From positions 1,727,758 through 1,791,757 of the forward strand of contig NW_020170383.1 of the NCBI RefSeq assembly GCF_000524195.1: a stretch of 64,000 bases of DNA, in the 5' to 3' direction. Made by a program: the position numbers and the translations under genes. Positions 36,461 through 50,200 of the stretch are shown piece after piece. Source of the DNA: Echinococcus granulosus. Lineage: Eukaryota > Platyhelminthes > Cestoda > Cyclophyllidea > Taeniidae. Positions within the stretch are counted from its first letter, which is position 1, and the number at the start of each line of letters is the position of its first letter. The notes below the pieces were generated by a model. It was not told the origin of the DNA, made no database searches, and worked only from the letters and a program-made list of their open reading frames with translations.

Positions 36461-39400
36461 CCCTTGCCACAATAGAGAGTTAAACACCAACGTATTACAG
36501 GATCATTTTCTGTTCAAGACGCAGCATTTCTTTGGCTATCCTTAGAAAATTTATCGAACGTATTTCGGTCAGCTTCAGAATTCACTTAAAGTAGGAGGTC
36601 TTATTTTACCGAAGATTACTGTCCTCAAAATCGACTCAGGCAACATTAGAAAGTGAAGAATTTTTAAGGCAAAGTGTGGTTTGCATTATTTTTTCTTTAA
36701 ATTGAAGCGATTTTAGCATTTTTTTTATATTAGCCAAGGCTTTAAATATTTCCAAAAAAGGGATTTGCGTTGACAGCCATTATACCTCTCACTAGGCTCT
36801 GGTGTTAATCAGGTTACTGCTGCATAAAGCTTACTTATATTGTTCCATCAGATCTGCCTCACTTCACTCTGCATCTATAGATGGTAACGCAAAATGAAGT
36901 GAGAATAGTTACTTGATGCTAATTTCATCTTCTTCTCAAAGCATGATATTGCTAAAGTGTGAGCAGGGAGACACAGAAGCAGCATCTTCGGCAACTTCTT
37001 TAATCCCGTGCGTCACACTTGCTGTAAATGACGCTGTATGGTAGAAAGTGAATAATGCAGAGGCAGCAGCAACTTATGACCACTCCTATCTTTGGTAAAA
37101 GTTGGAAATAAAGGTAAAGTACTGCTAGCGTAGTGAACTTGAGAAAACACGGAACAAATTTGCACAAAACTTACCAAAAACTAGCACTTAGGTAGCTTAA
37201 TTTCCCCTTTATTAGAAAAGAGAGCGGTGTAAGCGATAAACCCAATGTATGGCAGACTGCCCAAGCACTTACAGCGAAAAAGCGACTATTGTGGAAAGCC
37301 CACTCAGCATAAAGATCACGGAAGGCATGGCTAAGTTGATCATCCCCACAAGGACAACACCTTTGTGACAAACTTACCTTGATCAGCTCGTCTTCTCCTA
37401 GGTGCTTGTTACTTACCATCACCACAATCTGAGAGCATTGCCAGCAAAGAATTTGCCATTTCCTGTATCATTGCAAAGAGGAGATGTTTTGGACGGTTCA
37501 AAACCAGCGTTTCTTAAAAGAATAAAAGGAGACAATTGGTACACATTAGAATTGTCAGCCCCAATGGAAGGCATTTGTGCGTAGGTATGTCCTGTAGTGG
37601 GTGATTGTCGTTATTCACTTTGTTCTGCGTTAGTAGAGCAAAAAAGCAACTCGTCTTTAATTCGCAAACAGTGTGGCCATAACAAGGGTGCATTCTAGGG
37701 CAGACTTCCAGATCATTAGTTATGCGTCCGTGGTGTCATCCTTTGGCATGTTTTAGCATTCTTTTGCCTAAATGTGTGTAGTCCGGTTGAACGAGCAAGG
37801 GCGAGTAAAGACGTCCATTGGCAACGCATCAATCAACAGCAGCGCTGGCGATGCAACCCGTCCAAGGCGACTGCTGGTAGTGATGAGGTGAATGGGATGC
37901 CATCAAGGGTCAAAATTAGAAAAGTGCGTCCACAATAGATGGAGGCATTGCATATATTATGCAACTAGTTAGTTGGAATTAACGTCGAATCAATTTGAGG
38001 TAAAAATTCTGAGGTCGACCCACCTTTAAAAAGGTGCCAAGAATTTAATTTTCCCGTTTGTTTTTTGTGCTTCGTGCGTCTGAATAAATGTTTCTCGCTT
38101 CAAGCAAATAAATATTGCGCTAGACATAAAACTTCTTTTAAAGCACACACTTTGTATCAAAAGAATCATTATTTGCCTGATTAAAAATCAAAGACTGTGT
38201 TTAGCATTGCATGGGATAGTAATCTAACTGAGGATGGGAGTCGGAATTCCAAATATCTGCATGGGATGCGCTGAAAAGGCGTATAGAATGTTAAATTTTT
38301 AAATCCCTAAAAACATCTCAGATTCCTAAACAATATGACAGATAAACAATCCCGTCTTTAATTCAATAGGCCTGCTGAAAGCTAATAAAGGAATAATTGA
38401 AGATAGCAGGAATATATGTTTATTTTGCATACAATTTCCCATCTGATTTTGGAACCCTTGCAGGATGAAATGCGTTGCTTTGTTGATCAAACCAAGGTGT
38501 CCAGTGTCTGAATTATCACCGGTTCGTATTTTGATTTTAAGTCCAAATCAGTAGTTGAAGATGCTCCGAAGTCGACATTGCTTTGTGTGGCCTTGATTTT
38601 CAGACGGTAATGAATATGCCCTCCTCCTTTCCTCTCCCGTCACCAGCAGAAGATGCCTTCACTCAAGTAGTAGGTCTCAGGCTTATGGTTTGATTGATTT
38701 GGGTTTAACTCGTGTCAAAATCATTACAAATTAATAATCATCTCAACGAATCAGATCATTCACTTGATAATTTAGTACCACTGTGTGTACGACTAGTATT
38801 GCCACCTATAAACCAGGACAAGGATACAATGCAGGGTCCCCGAGTCGCCTTAACAGAATACAAACTTGTGGAACCCATTCGAATGATTCCCCTTTTAAAC
38901 CAAATATTCGGCCTTTCACTCAAAGTGCTGGTGTTTGACATTTTATTATTATAGAAGCACTATTATGTGGCTAAATCGTTAATTCCTTTAAATAGCATGG
39001 GGTCTATTGTGGTATTTCCATCTAGGTATCAAGGTAAACTCTTTTTGCCCTACATCACAAAGGGTAGCTTCGTTTCATATAATCTATTTTGTGATTTCCA
39101 TTTTTACTTTTTAGTCTCAGAAGAGAGGATCATGCTATCGATCAGACAGCGTTTTCTCAAACAGTGTGGAATACCAAATTTCCTCCCTGATTTACAACTA
39201 TGCAATAAATGGGATCAAATTTACAGTTTTAACGCCTAGGGAGGGGAATACCTCTCCCCTTTGCTAAGGATTTATTATGTGAAAAACCGCATCAGACAAT
39301 CTGTTTGAAATGGAATTGCCATCAAATCCATGCAAGAGGTTTAGTTGGAAGCAATTCCTTCAAGACATTTTTTTTTAATCATTAATGACGGAGAATTTTA

Positions 39401-39934
39401 GAGTTAAGACTTGGCGTGGAGAGAGGGGATTATATTTAAAGTGAATTATGTGTAGACGCTACGATCTTTGTAAAGGGATGAACGAAGGATTAGTTAATAG
39501 GCTGACGCGTATTTAACAACTTAGCCACCTTAAGTCCGCATAAAATTCTCGCCACTTTCTCTGCTGCATTCCCCTCCTAGGAAGTGCCCAACTAGCCTTG
39601 TTTTTAGGCTGATCACATCTCGATGGGATAACCTTTGTTTCACTTCCTCTTTGAATGGACCAACAATAATCGCACCCATCTTTGTCAATTTGGGTTTCAA
39701 ACTAAAATAGAATTGAGAACTTTTGTGCAATTGATGTGCACATTATACTACTCATTTAGGTAAATGAGGTGAAGTAGGAATATTTACTTAAAAACCAATA
39801 ACTAGCAGTCTGCTAGATGACTAGTCAATTCCACACATAGTTGTCAAGGCCCTAATGTTACATCAACGCATTTCCGACAATATTGTGTGTGCAGCGCTCC
39901 GACAATTTCATGAAGACGAAAAAAGACGTAATAC

Positions 39935-40065
39935 TCGGGCCGAATACATACATTTGACATAGAGTAGGGCTTGGGGTTATTGGCATGGCCTAGGGGCTCT
40001 GTTACACGCTAAGGGTACAATAGTAAAGCCCTAAGTAGCCCGCTACCAAAACCGAGAGTTATTTT
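39935..40065 (+). repeat. diverged copy of repeat family A (3' tail)
   Basis: The segment has TTTGACATAGAGTAGGGCTT followed by GGGGTTATTGGCATGGCC, matching the tails of the 36-kb and 46-kb copies. Only the tail is recognisable; further similarity to the 33.3-kb copy continues weakly downstream. Confidence 0.55.
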
Positions 40066-43000
40066 AACGATTAAGGTATCATCGTGTGAGTTGATACGCT
40101 TTTTGGGGATCATACTTTGATTTCCACCAAAGACGGGGAAGATCTCTCATTTTCTTTGATGTCAAGGAGGATGCGAATAGCTTGTTCAAATGGCTTCAAA
40201 CTCGATTAAAGTATTACTTTTGTAGCCAAGATTTAGGCCACTTGTAAAATTTAGAGATCTATTTTCAAAAAATTAATGGCTGTTCACCACGAAAGTTATT
40301 TGCCTTAAATTAATGCTCTTTTGAGTTATTTTTCTGGCAAACTTTGCTAGGATATGAAGTAACAGTCTTCGTTCATGTAAATTAAATGGAGCCTCCTATC
40401 AGCCAAGCTAAACCGTGGCACAGTGCTCGAAGCCAGGAATCACATACCAAATCGGCACGGGTTAACGAGATAACATAATCTTTATGATTACTTAATAATT
40501 TTTATCACCTCCACTTCAGAATTTTGTCTCTGATGCACAATATACTTGCCAAAGCGGCATCTCAAACTGACTGCCCGCAAATTCGACGAACATGAAACTC
40601 TCATTTACACGAGTTCTTATTTCATTCGTGAAATTTCTCCTGATTCTTGTTAGTGCATCTGACTTTGAGAGAAGCGACCTGATAAACGCAATCTTGAGGT
40701 AACCGCTAAAATTGAAAATTTCTAAATATCATAAAAACGCCTTCCAAATTCGGTTGGTTAGTCTGCTCCAAATTTTATTTCATATTTTTCTGATGATTAA
40801 ATCAGTTTGCTGTGAAAATCTTCTCCCTTCAATTAGGTCTTGAAGGTGGTAAAATAATTTCGCCGAGATGAATGCATTTTAGCGGTGAAAATATAAGACA
40901 CCCCCCTGTTAACTTGTTCCCTTTAGTTGCTCTGTTTGGTACTTTGGAGTGGTTCGGAAGTCATTAGTTTTACAGGGATTTCTCCTATTTTAATAACACC
41001 AAGCCTTGGCTGGTTCAAAATGAGATGAAACACTGCCCTTCCATCCTATCAATGAGAAGCATTTGTCCACTGCCCCTTTAGTGTCGAGGAAAATTGAGAC
41101 TACTAGAGGAAAAAAGATGATTTTGGTGGTTATGTCAAGAACCTATTCTTAGCTTCTTTTCTAAAATTTATTTGAGTTAGCGCATTATTTGCGCGATGAC
41201 TTCTGAGGGACTTGGTTGAAGGCTAAATGCTACCGTTAACCTCTTGTCGTCAATACAACTTGTCCGTCCTTAATTTTTTTGTCTAGCAATTTGCCATTTG
41301 AACAAGATGGAATGATGTTTGATCAAATGCTCAATTTTAGCTTATCTATGCACATTATTGGTCATTTTTAAAAATTATACCTTGTACAGCATTTTCAAAT
41401 ACTATCATCTGGCACTTACTGTAGCTTGAGATAAGATTCTGGACATAGTGATTCTTGCCAAAGTGAGAAATTCACAGTAGGGAACGAAAAATACTCCAAT
41501 CAGGCAAAAATAGCATGGGAAAAGAATAACTCAAAAGTCTTTGCCCATAAACGGTTGACTTGGGCTTAAAAAGTAACTGCAGATACATTTAAATGGCCTG
41601 GAGATGATTAATTCCCACTCCTTTAAAAGGTACATCAAGTTTGACCCAAACAGATATCTTTACTTATTTTTCCCGGAACAGTCTATAAATCTGAAAATTT
41701 GATGGTAATGTGCTCAAAATGATTGACTAACTGAAATAAAATGTTGGAAAAGAAATAATTACTGGCTTCTTGCTTTAAGTAAATTCACATTGCTGTCTGA
41801 CTGTGGAAATCGCTACACTTATAGGCTGCCCAAAGAGGTCCGCGTCTGTGAAGTGGTCCTCATCCACCCACTTTGAATTGCAATTGTATTGACGTTGTCC
41901 AATGATTAACGGAAAATTGTAGCTTTTGCGGCTTGCAGCAAAGTTCTCACCCAAGTTCCCAATGTTACTCCTGTGACGAGCTGTTGCTTTTGGTTCTAGC
42001 TTCTATTCCTCTTTAATTCCAGTGTCTGTTTGAAGTGTTGAAATTTGAGCCTCCACTTCCACTTCCAAATGCAAGACTGCATTAGTAACATTTGGCAGGC
42101 AAGTCTTTCTCGTTAAGGAACTATTTAAAGGCGTCCTGTTTGCTTTCAGAGTAATATTACGTACGCTCATCCCCTTCAAAATTAAATCAAAAACTGGAGG
42201 GTGCCGTTCCACTTTTCCCTTTTTGACAAAAAATCATATGATTTCTTTATATTCCAACTTTTGGGATGCATAGTTTTGAAGCATTCTTTACTCAAATCCA
42301 AGACATGAATTACTTTTTGGAGAATGGTTATGACCCTTTTCAATTAAGCGAATCGGAGTGTCGGTATGATCGACAAAAGTGCATTAAGTAAAGAGATGGC
42401 AAATAATTTTCTAAATTTAAAAAAGGGACGATGCGGTAAATTTTCAGGGATGGAGTTTTTGAATCTGCTATTTATGTAGACGCCGCGACCAGTCTAGGTT
42501 TTAAGAATGCATGAACCAAAAGTAGTTTTATTTAATTTTATAACTCAAACACCACTGATTACTCAAAATTAAAAAAAGAGGAGTAGGGATGCTACTTTGA
42601 ATGAGCCCATTCATTTGGGTGGAGAACAATTTTACAATTTATTGCAAAGTTGTGCATTGACTGCCTCACACGAAAAGTGTGGCCACGTTCGATGGAGGTT
42701 AATATTTGTGTCAGTGTGACACGCACTCCACGGTCGTGCCTAATCTAAAAGTTCGTTTCGGGGAATTAAAAGGGGAATTGGGATTCATATGGAGAGATTC
42801 GTGGCGCAAAATACCATCTCCTACTTTTGATTAAATCATTTCAACGTAATTAACTATCAGTCTGCTCTATCTAAAAAGGGGGTCGCATTCTCATTCCATA
42901 GTTTAAAGTGAAGATTGACAACTTTTTAAAACTAAACTTTATAAGTTGCATCACCTTTTAAATGTGACCATCGGTCTGACAGGTTCCTGGCTGTCAAGAA

Positions 43001-45954
43001 TCACTCGACTATTTCAAAATTCGGCGTCAATTTGTACGACTTCTTCGACAGCTGCCGAGACGCGAGTTATGTGCACGTACGTACGCACTACGAACACTTT
43101 TAGAATGAAGTGTAACTTAATTTTAATAGGGAAAAATTAAGATGCTTTTGAAAAAGTTTCTTTTTACACGTTTCACACTGACCTTCAACATTACTGATGA
43201 AGGTAAGTATGCAAACTTTGGTAAATACTACAAAAGTCACTCGAAAATTGTTTGCAAAAAGCTCTGATGATACAGATGAGTTGGATACTACGTGGCATTA
43301 GGATTTTTGATAACCCAGTAGAAGAAGCGGTTTAGGTTTCTCTTTTTTCAATCAATTCCAATGTGTACACTGGTGCAAAAGGCAGAGTCATATGAATAAT
43401 AATAGGGCAGAATTTAATTGATAATGCAAAGTGCTTTGGACCAAGCCTTTGTTCGAAGCACCGGGCATCCGGTTTCTCGCCTCATTACGCGTCTGCTTAT
43501 AAGGTTTTCTCGTAACTGGTTATTGGCCAAATCACCGAATTCCGTGTTTGACTAATTTTTGAATAGATTCATAAAAATCTAGCACAAACGGTGTTAGGGG
43601 AAAATGTTCAAAGCTTGACCATTTGCGCCGTTGGCAGCAATAAATGATGGTGCAGGTACACTTTCATCTATTCAGTCAGCACTTCGCCACAACGAGAATC
43701 TTTGTATGTGAAATACTTCAGCTGATATTAATCTTTATTTGGGTTTCCCGTGTGTGAATTATTCAGGCTCGTTTTCGCTTGTTCCAGGTGGGTAAAAACT
43801 GCTTTCACGCGGAAATGCCGGAGTGGAGGTTGGAACCGCCTGCATTTGAGTAACCCGTAGCCTCCTTGTAATTTGACGGGGCTTTCTGATGAGTTTAGAT
43901 CTTCAAAATACCTCTCCCAGTTCTGCCAGTGGCTAAAGCATTTTATTTATCAACACCTAAAATACACAGTCTGTCACGAAAAAAGTTAATTTAGCAATTA
44001 GCAATGATTAACTTGGGAATCCTTAACAGACTAATGAGGCATTCACTTCCTGTGAGGCCTAGGCACAATCTAATGAACCACCTTTTTCCATGTGGCGTTA
44101 CTTCACCACACCGTAATCACACAACCCCTGCAGCTATTACCTAACCAATAAGATGACTTGTTAAGAAGGCTGTTGATCAAACTTTCAGACATTAAATAAA
44201 AGATTGAAATTTGTAACGAAAGCATAAGAAAATAGACTCGAGAAATGGTATCGGTGGTATTAATGGCGTTTAACAATTAATGGCTAGTTTCATCTATCTA
44301 CGCTTTTCGTCTCATATGTTTGACGGATCAGAGAAATGCCTACGCGACTTTGGATGCGGTACATGTGGCGTATTTCTATAGTAAGAGAAGGTTAAATGGA
44401 AGTATACAATCAGTACATTAGTAAGTGAATTGACCACCTTTATCTACGCTCACACGATTCTGTTTATCGTAAAGCAACTGCAACAAAATCATTTTTATGA
44501 CAAATATTGCAAAGAACAGCATTTATGTGGTCGTTTTATGCATCACCGTTCCTTCCTTGAAGAGAGCGCTAAATGCCTATTTTAGTTAATTCCAATCCAC
44601 CAGCAACTAAGGTAACCGATATATTTGGTTGCATTAAATTTCCTTTCGACCACCAAAAGGAATAACAACCATCTCAGAGTTATATGATTATGGAAGCAAA
44701 GATTAAATAGAATGCCGCACTTTGAAGCCTCGTCATCTCAGGTACTATATTCTTTAGTGTTTAATAAAGACTGAGCTCTCACTCAACTGGCGTTCTGTAG
44801 TTAAGTTTTAAACTTTATCGGCCGAGATCTAGTTATGTTGCTCACGTGATCAGAGAGGTCCTGACATTGTTTGGTCTGTTTTACGCCAGAATCACCGTTT
44901 AAGCAATGGGTGCTTCTATGACTCCTGTCATAATCTACATCATCAACTCAAATCACTGCATGATTTCCTCTGCATCGGCAATTTTGCTAGGCTAAATATC
45001 CTATCGAAAGCATGTAGTAAATTTGCAAAATAGACGCTGTAGTAATTAAATCAACGAATTGCTCGCGACTGCAATTATCCTTTACTGAGATGCGGAAATC
45101 GTGCGATCTTTTTGAATCACACTTTTGTAGACCCTGATTCCAAACCTCAAAGTTAAGTGAGCGTACTTATAAAAAGGATTGATACTACCAAAAAGGTGGT
45201 AAATAGTTATGCTAGATACCTTATCATAATGCCATAATTTATATTTGATCACTTTAATGCGAAAAGCCTTCGGCTTCTCGTGCAGCTCCTAAATTGAGAA
45301 GAATATCAAGTTTGCGGTTTTGGTCAAAATTCAACCGTCCAAATTAGACTAAAAGCATAATATTCGCACACATAACCCTTCTTCCATTTCCATTTCTTGC
45401 TTTGGAGAGATTTGCCGTCTCGTGGGGCACCGCTACATTGTCAGCATTCTGAAGCAGTTTGGAGAGTCCCTACACAAGTAACCCAAAATCAGGGAGTGTA
45501 AAACTGTATGGCAGCATTCCGCCATTAACAATCTTGTTAAGACTTTACCCTTGGACTTATTTATTATGCCGAGCTACGATTATGTTTACCTATTCTACTA
45601 TGGGTTCCAAACCGTAAACTAAAACGTGTTCGTGACTGTCGATAACAAAGCACAGTCAACTATAGCAACACCTTAACGCATTCTCCATTGAAGATGCACA
45701 TTAGTTTAATGCTCCATCTTGACTATCGGTTATCAAAACTTGAATATCACAAATGAGGTATACAAATACAACTTCTAGTAGGGTTTTCGCTGATCCTTTC
45801 TTTACATATGCTTTCCATCTGCGTGCAAAGTTTGTACGCGTTCGTTTTATGCAGAAAACATATATAGATAAGTTTATGCATATGCAATGCCTTAATTGCT
45901 TGTTTAACTCTCGTTTCGGTAAGAGGACCATCTAGGATCTCCACCATTGTACCT

Positions 45955-46905
45955 TTCCCAGGAGGGCGGGCCTTTAGCCCAAGCCAACAGTCCCAGGTAC
46001 CACTCTATGTCCAATATATGTATTGTTCAATTATTATGCCTTATTTTGTCTTAGGGCAAGTCTCGGTGCTTTACATTTGTGGCATGGAATGCGAACCCGG
46101 TCTCGAAGTGCATTTGCTGTGGATGGGGGAATCGGTGAAGACCCATGATAGAGGGACTGAAAATGACTTCTATTTTCGACAACCACCCCAGTCCGTGGTC
46201 TGCAGGAATGTTATTAACAACTGAAGCGACACTAGCCATGAGTATTTGGTAATGTGTTACGGGGCTGCTTGCCATACCTGTGTGAAGATATTGAATGTGT
46301 GAAAATGCGATACCTCCTCCACTTCTCATCCAGTTGGAGAGAACCCAGATAGGTATGGCTGCCCAACTCTGAAGCGAAAACAACGTGGAAAGGAGGAGAA
46401 GGAGCCAAAGCCTACCCACACAGAACTACGCTCAATGGCGTCCTTTGTTGCACGATTCTACCTTTACGCCAGTGTTCTTACTACTAGCTATGAACACGCG
46501 TGATAGCCAGCACATTCCCTGTTCCCAAATCCACCTCCCCTACAAGACGAAACCTCTGATACAGTAGAGTTGGCAAGAGGAATCAATGACGCTGTAGTCA
46601 GATATCTCCTCCCTTGCATGGAAATTCGATGACTATCACGGTTGACTAGTGAGTGTTTCTTTACGGCACCGAATACAGTGTGATAGCTGATGAGGGAAAT
46701 TAATTAAGGGGAGTGTCGGAAATTATGCACAGAAAAGGAGAGGGGCTGCTTTACACGTTAAAGGCTTGTTTAAATTTCGGTTTTGGTGATGGGAACACTT
46801 TGTGTTTGGGTCATTATACCTTCGCTGGGTGGGCTGGTCTGTAGGCCATATTAGTAGCCGCAAGTCCTTCTGCGTGTCGATAATAGGTATTCTGCCCTGC
46901 TATTA
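45955..46905 (-). repeat. dispersed repeat family A, copy 2 (minus orientation, longest copy)
   Basis: In reverse complement this copy parallels 35.79-36.46 kb with near identity over the central 300 bp. It carries about 340 additional bases (roughly 46277-46600) between the two shared blocks. An open frame of 122 codons on the minus strand (46051-46419) runs through it and begins with a hydrophobic stretch. No known protein family is recognised. Confidence 0.8.
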
Positions 46906-47261
46906 TGTATTCTAGGGATGTTTCAGCACTCTATAGTACGCTGAGTCTAAAATTACCTCAAGCCGATGTAGTTAAAGATCATGAATTATTCCCCATGGGG
47001 CAAAAACAGTGGAATAATTTTTACTCCCCGTTTATACATGAGAAACATTTAGAAATATCAGCGCAGAAGTACGAATAACTGGATTTTTCTTTGTGACTAC
47101 ATTTTCAATACACATTACCATTTAACAAAACCGTAAAATACTTGGAGATGAAGTTAAAAATGCAACAAGCATTTTGCATTTGAACGTATTTCTACATCAT
47201 TCCTAATCAGATAACTATTTCAGTTGTGAAGAAATGCTATATTTTACTATTTCTTCTAAAA

Positions 47262-50200
47262 TTACCAGCGTTGCTTTCCAGTTCTGAATCCATTATTACC
47301 ACATGTAAGAATTTTAACAAAAGCCTTGCGGTAATCCGGTGAAAACACAGTGTAAATGATAGGATTCAATGGGGAGTTCAAGTAGCCCAACCAGAGGAAG
47401 AATCTCCCACCAGCTGTGGGCAGGACGAACACCTTGCCGCAGAAGGGCTGTACTAAGGCGTTCACGGAGAAGGGAATCCAGCAGAGTAGGAAGCAGGCCG
47501 TAAGTATTGCCAGCGTGGGGGCCGCTCGGCGCTCACGTCGGTGTTCTAATCGCTCTCGTCGCGCCACCACCGTCTCGACGGCTGCCACTGAGAAATCCTT
47601 ATTGAGGTGGCTCCTCTTCACCGACATAAGGGCACAGCTAATGTTAATATCAAAGGCGTACTTGCGTTTTCTCTCGCAGGGGAGGTGGTTGAAATTGATA
47701 CAACCGTTCGCCTTCGGCGAAGGTGTTCGCAAAGGTGAGGGCGGAGATGAGGATAGGTGTTGCAGGTCAAAGGCACGATGAGGTGTTGGAAGGGGTGTCT
47801 GGGGAATGAATGAGGACTGAATGGCAGGTACGTCATTTGGATGTGGTGAGGAGGATGGGGAATGACCACAATCGTAGACCACATCGTCGATGTCGTTACC
47901 ATTGTCAACCCAAATGGTGGGGTTAAAGAGGCGTGCACTTTTGATACAGTACCGCGATAGGTCAGTACTGGTTGAAAAGACCCGTTGTTCCTTTAACGAG
48001 CGGTTTCACCGGACTAGGTGGGACTCCACTGATTGTGGCCGCCTCTGTAAGGGTAATGGTGGACTCACAGGTCTTCATAGTGGTGGTAGCAGAGGAGGGA
48101 CATTCTAACCACTTGAATTTGTTGCGTCGAATCCGCTTCCGTGCAGAAGCGTAGATTTTGATGTAGATAAAAAGAAGGAAGGTCATGGGCAGAAAGAAGG
48201 AGCCTACGGTTGAGAAGACTGTGTAAACCCTATCATTATTGATAACACAGCTTCTGTGTTTAAGAACTTGTGCAATAAGATTGCTGGACTCAGTTATGGT
48301 GAATCGACTCGGTAGAGATATAGTTATAGCAGCAAACCACGTGAAAAATATCATTCCGAAGATTATTTTTTTATTATTCCTTCGACTGTAGTCAGCATGA
48401 GTGACTGCCCAGTACCGGTCTATTGCGATGTCCACAAGGTGTAAAATGGAGGCCGTGCAGCAGAGAACATCCATGACGATCCAAAAGTCGCAAATTGACA
48501 AGCCTAGGTAAAAGCGAAAGGAAGGGCAATTAACTCAACTCAGCTTTAATCAAACTGCTAAGAGTCGTTCCAATACATGATCCTGTTGTAGTTGTGCATA
48601 TTTCAGTTACTGGCACACCAATGTGGAGGAGCAATTTCACCAAGTTGGGGAAAGCGGTATGCCCCTGATGTGTGTAAGTGCAAATGTTTCGGGCAATAAT
48701 GCATTAGTATTTCACGTATCATTGTAAAATTGGAGGCCGAGGGGCAGTTAAAGGAATTGAAAGTAAACAGCTGTGTTTGAATTCCACATTACCGACACTT
48801 TAGTCTGATTCGTTACGTAAATGGACAGGTAGGGCTTTTGTGCCAGGCCCGCGGGGTTGAAAACGTTTTTTTACAAGTTAATCCATGCAATAGAAAGCTA
48901 CCTGTAAAAGAACTTAAAACTGATTAACTTTTGTGGGGAAGCGATGTGCTAAGTCTTTTGGTTTGCTGTTGGTAAAGTTAATGGCAAAACCGGATTGGGT
49001 ATCTGAAGCCAGGGACTAACGACACCGTAAGTGCTACCATTCACTCTGGATACACAATGTTAACACCTCATCTATGATCGTTTTCATTTCTTAAAAGACA
49101 AAATTAGTACCACTCTCAAAACAACTTGGACATGAGATGACTGCATAACCGATTAACCAGATTTACAAGCACAACAGTTCTTCAACAGATCCCATCTAGT
49201 GTACAGAAAATGTATCCAAAGCCCCTTTCAAAAAACAGCCTTGTTTGGAATTTCCGTAAATAACATTTTGAAAAAGCATCCACTTAGTGGTTAAAAACAT
49301 AGTCTGATAGAATCAAACAATATTTAGAAAGTTCGGCAACAGTTCCCAAATTAGTTTTATAAATAAATGCTCTTTTGATATTGTTAAAAGTGGCTTTCAG
49401 AATGATAAAGCAATATGTAATGAAACGGGGCAACCAGTGGTAAGATAATATATCGTAAAATATGGCATCATAGGCCAACTCATCCTTGATTATCTGTTTA
49501 TAGGAGAGCTAGCCCAATCTATTCATAACTGGCTACAGTGGATAAGGTGACACTGCTTTTACGAAGGATCGGACGTGAGTCTTGACGAGAGGTGACCATT
49601 CTTACGATGGATTCAAGGTGGTCATATTTCAGGCACATGACACAATACATCAAATCTTTAAATGCAAATGCTAGAATTCCATTATCTACTTAAGATGATT
49701 TCAAAGACAAAATTTCACTATTTGCGTAGGGCGAAATAATATTACTTCGAAATCGTACTTTTCCTCTCCTTTTTTGCGTTTAAAACATGGTCACAAAATA
49801 AGGAGAACAATAATGCTTCTGTTGACATTTCTTATCAGCTGGTGGGGGTCAAAAGACCATTAAGTGGTGTGCTATACCGACGGGGCATACCGAATTGCAT
49901 CGGACGGCCAAATTAAAAGCATTTTACCTGATGTCCACTTTTGAACCAAGCCAACACACTTAAAAATCAGCTGTAGCTCGTGTGCGCCACTTTGAAGAGG
50001 GTATTTTGCTTAATCACAATTTGGGCCCAAATACTTTCTTTTAAGTTGATTCTTGAAAGTTTTATTATCTCTAGAACATTCACGAATTATCCTCAGCTTT
50101 CATCTCTTCAATGGTTGTCCCACACAACTTGTAGAAGGGTGGGTTCAAAATATATACTATACTGGAATGCCATTACCATGTTTATTTTCTCAATACTTAG

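Larger units (their letters stand above)
32456..47261. other. gene-poor 14.8-kb stretch with dispersed repeats
   Basis: No recognised coding exon was found. The open frame at 32515-32967 (-) is hydrophobic and low in complexity and looks like chance. The frame at 37171-37425 (-) is unrecognised. The stretch holds at least four copies of one repeat family (near 33.3, 36.1, 40.0 and 46.4 kb), listed separately. The rest is AT-rich sequence without visible structure. Distal regulatory elements of the flanking genes could sit here but cannot be seen by eye. Confidence 0.5.

Noticed and set aside
47416..47938. Open frames overlapping ICL3 of the aminergic receptor in other frames or on the plus strand
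   Set aside because: They are shadows of the receptor exon, which shows TM6-TM7 motifs in its own frame.
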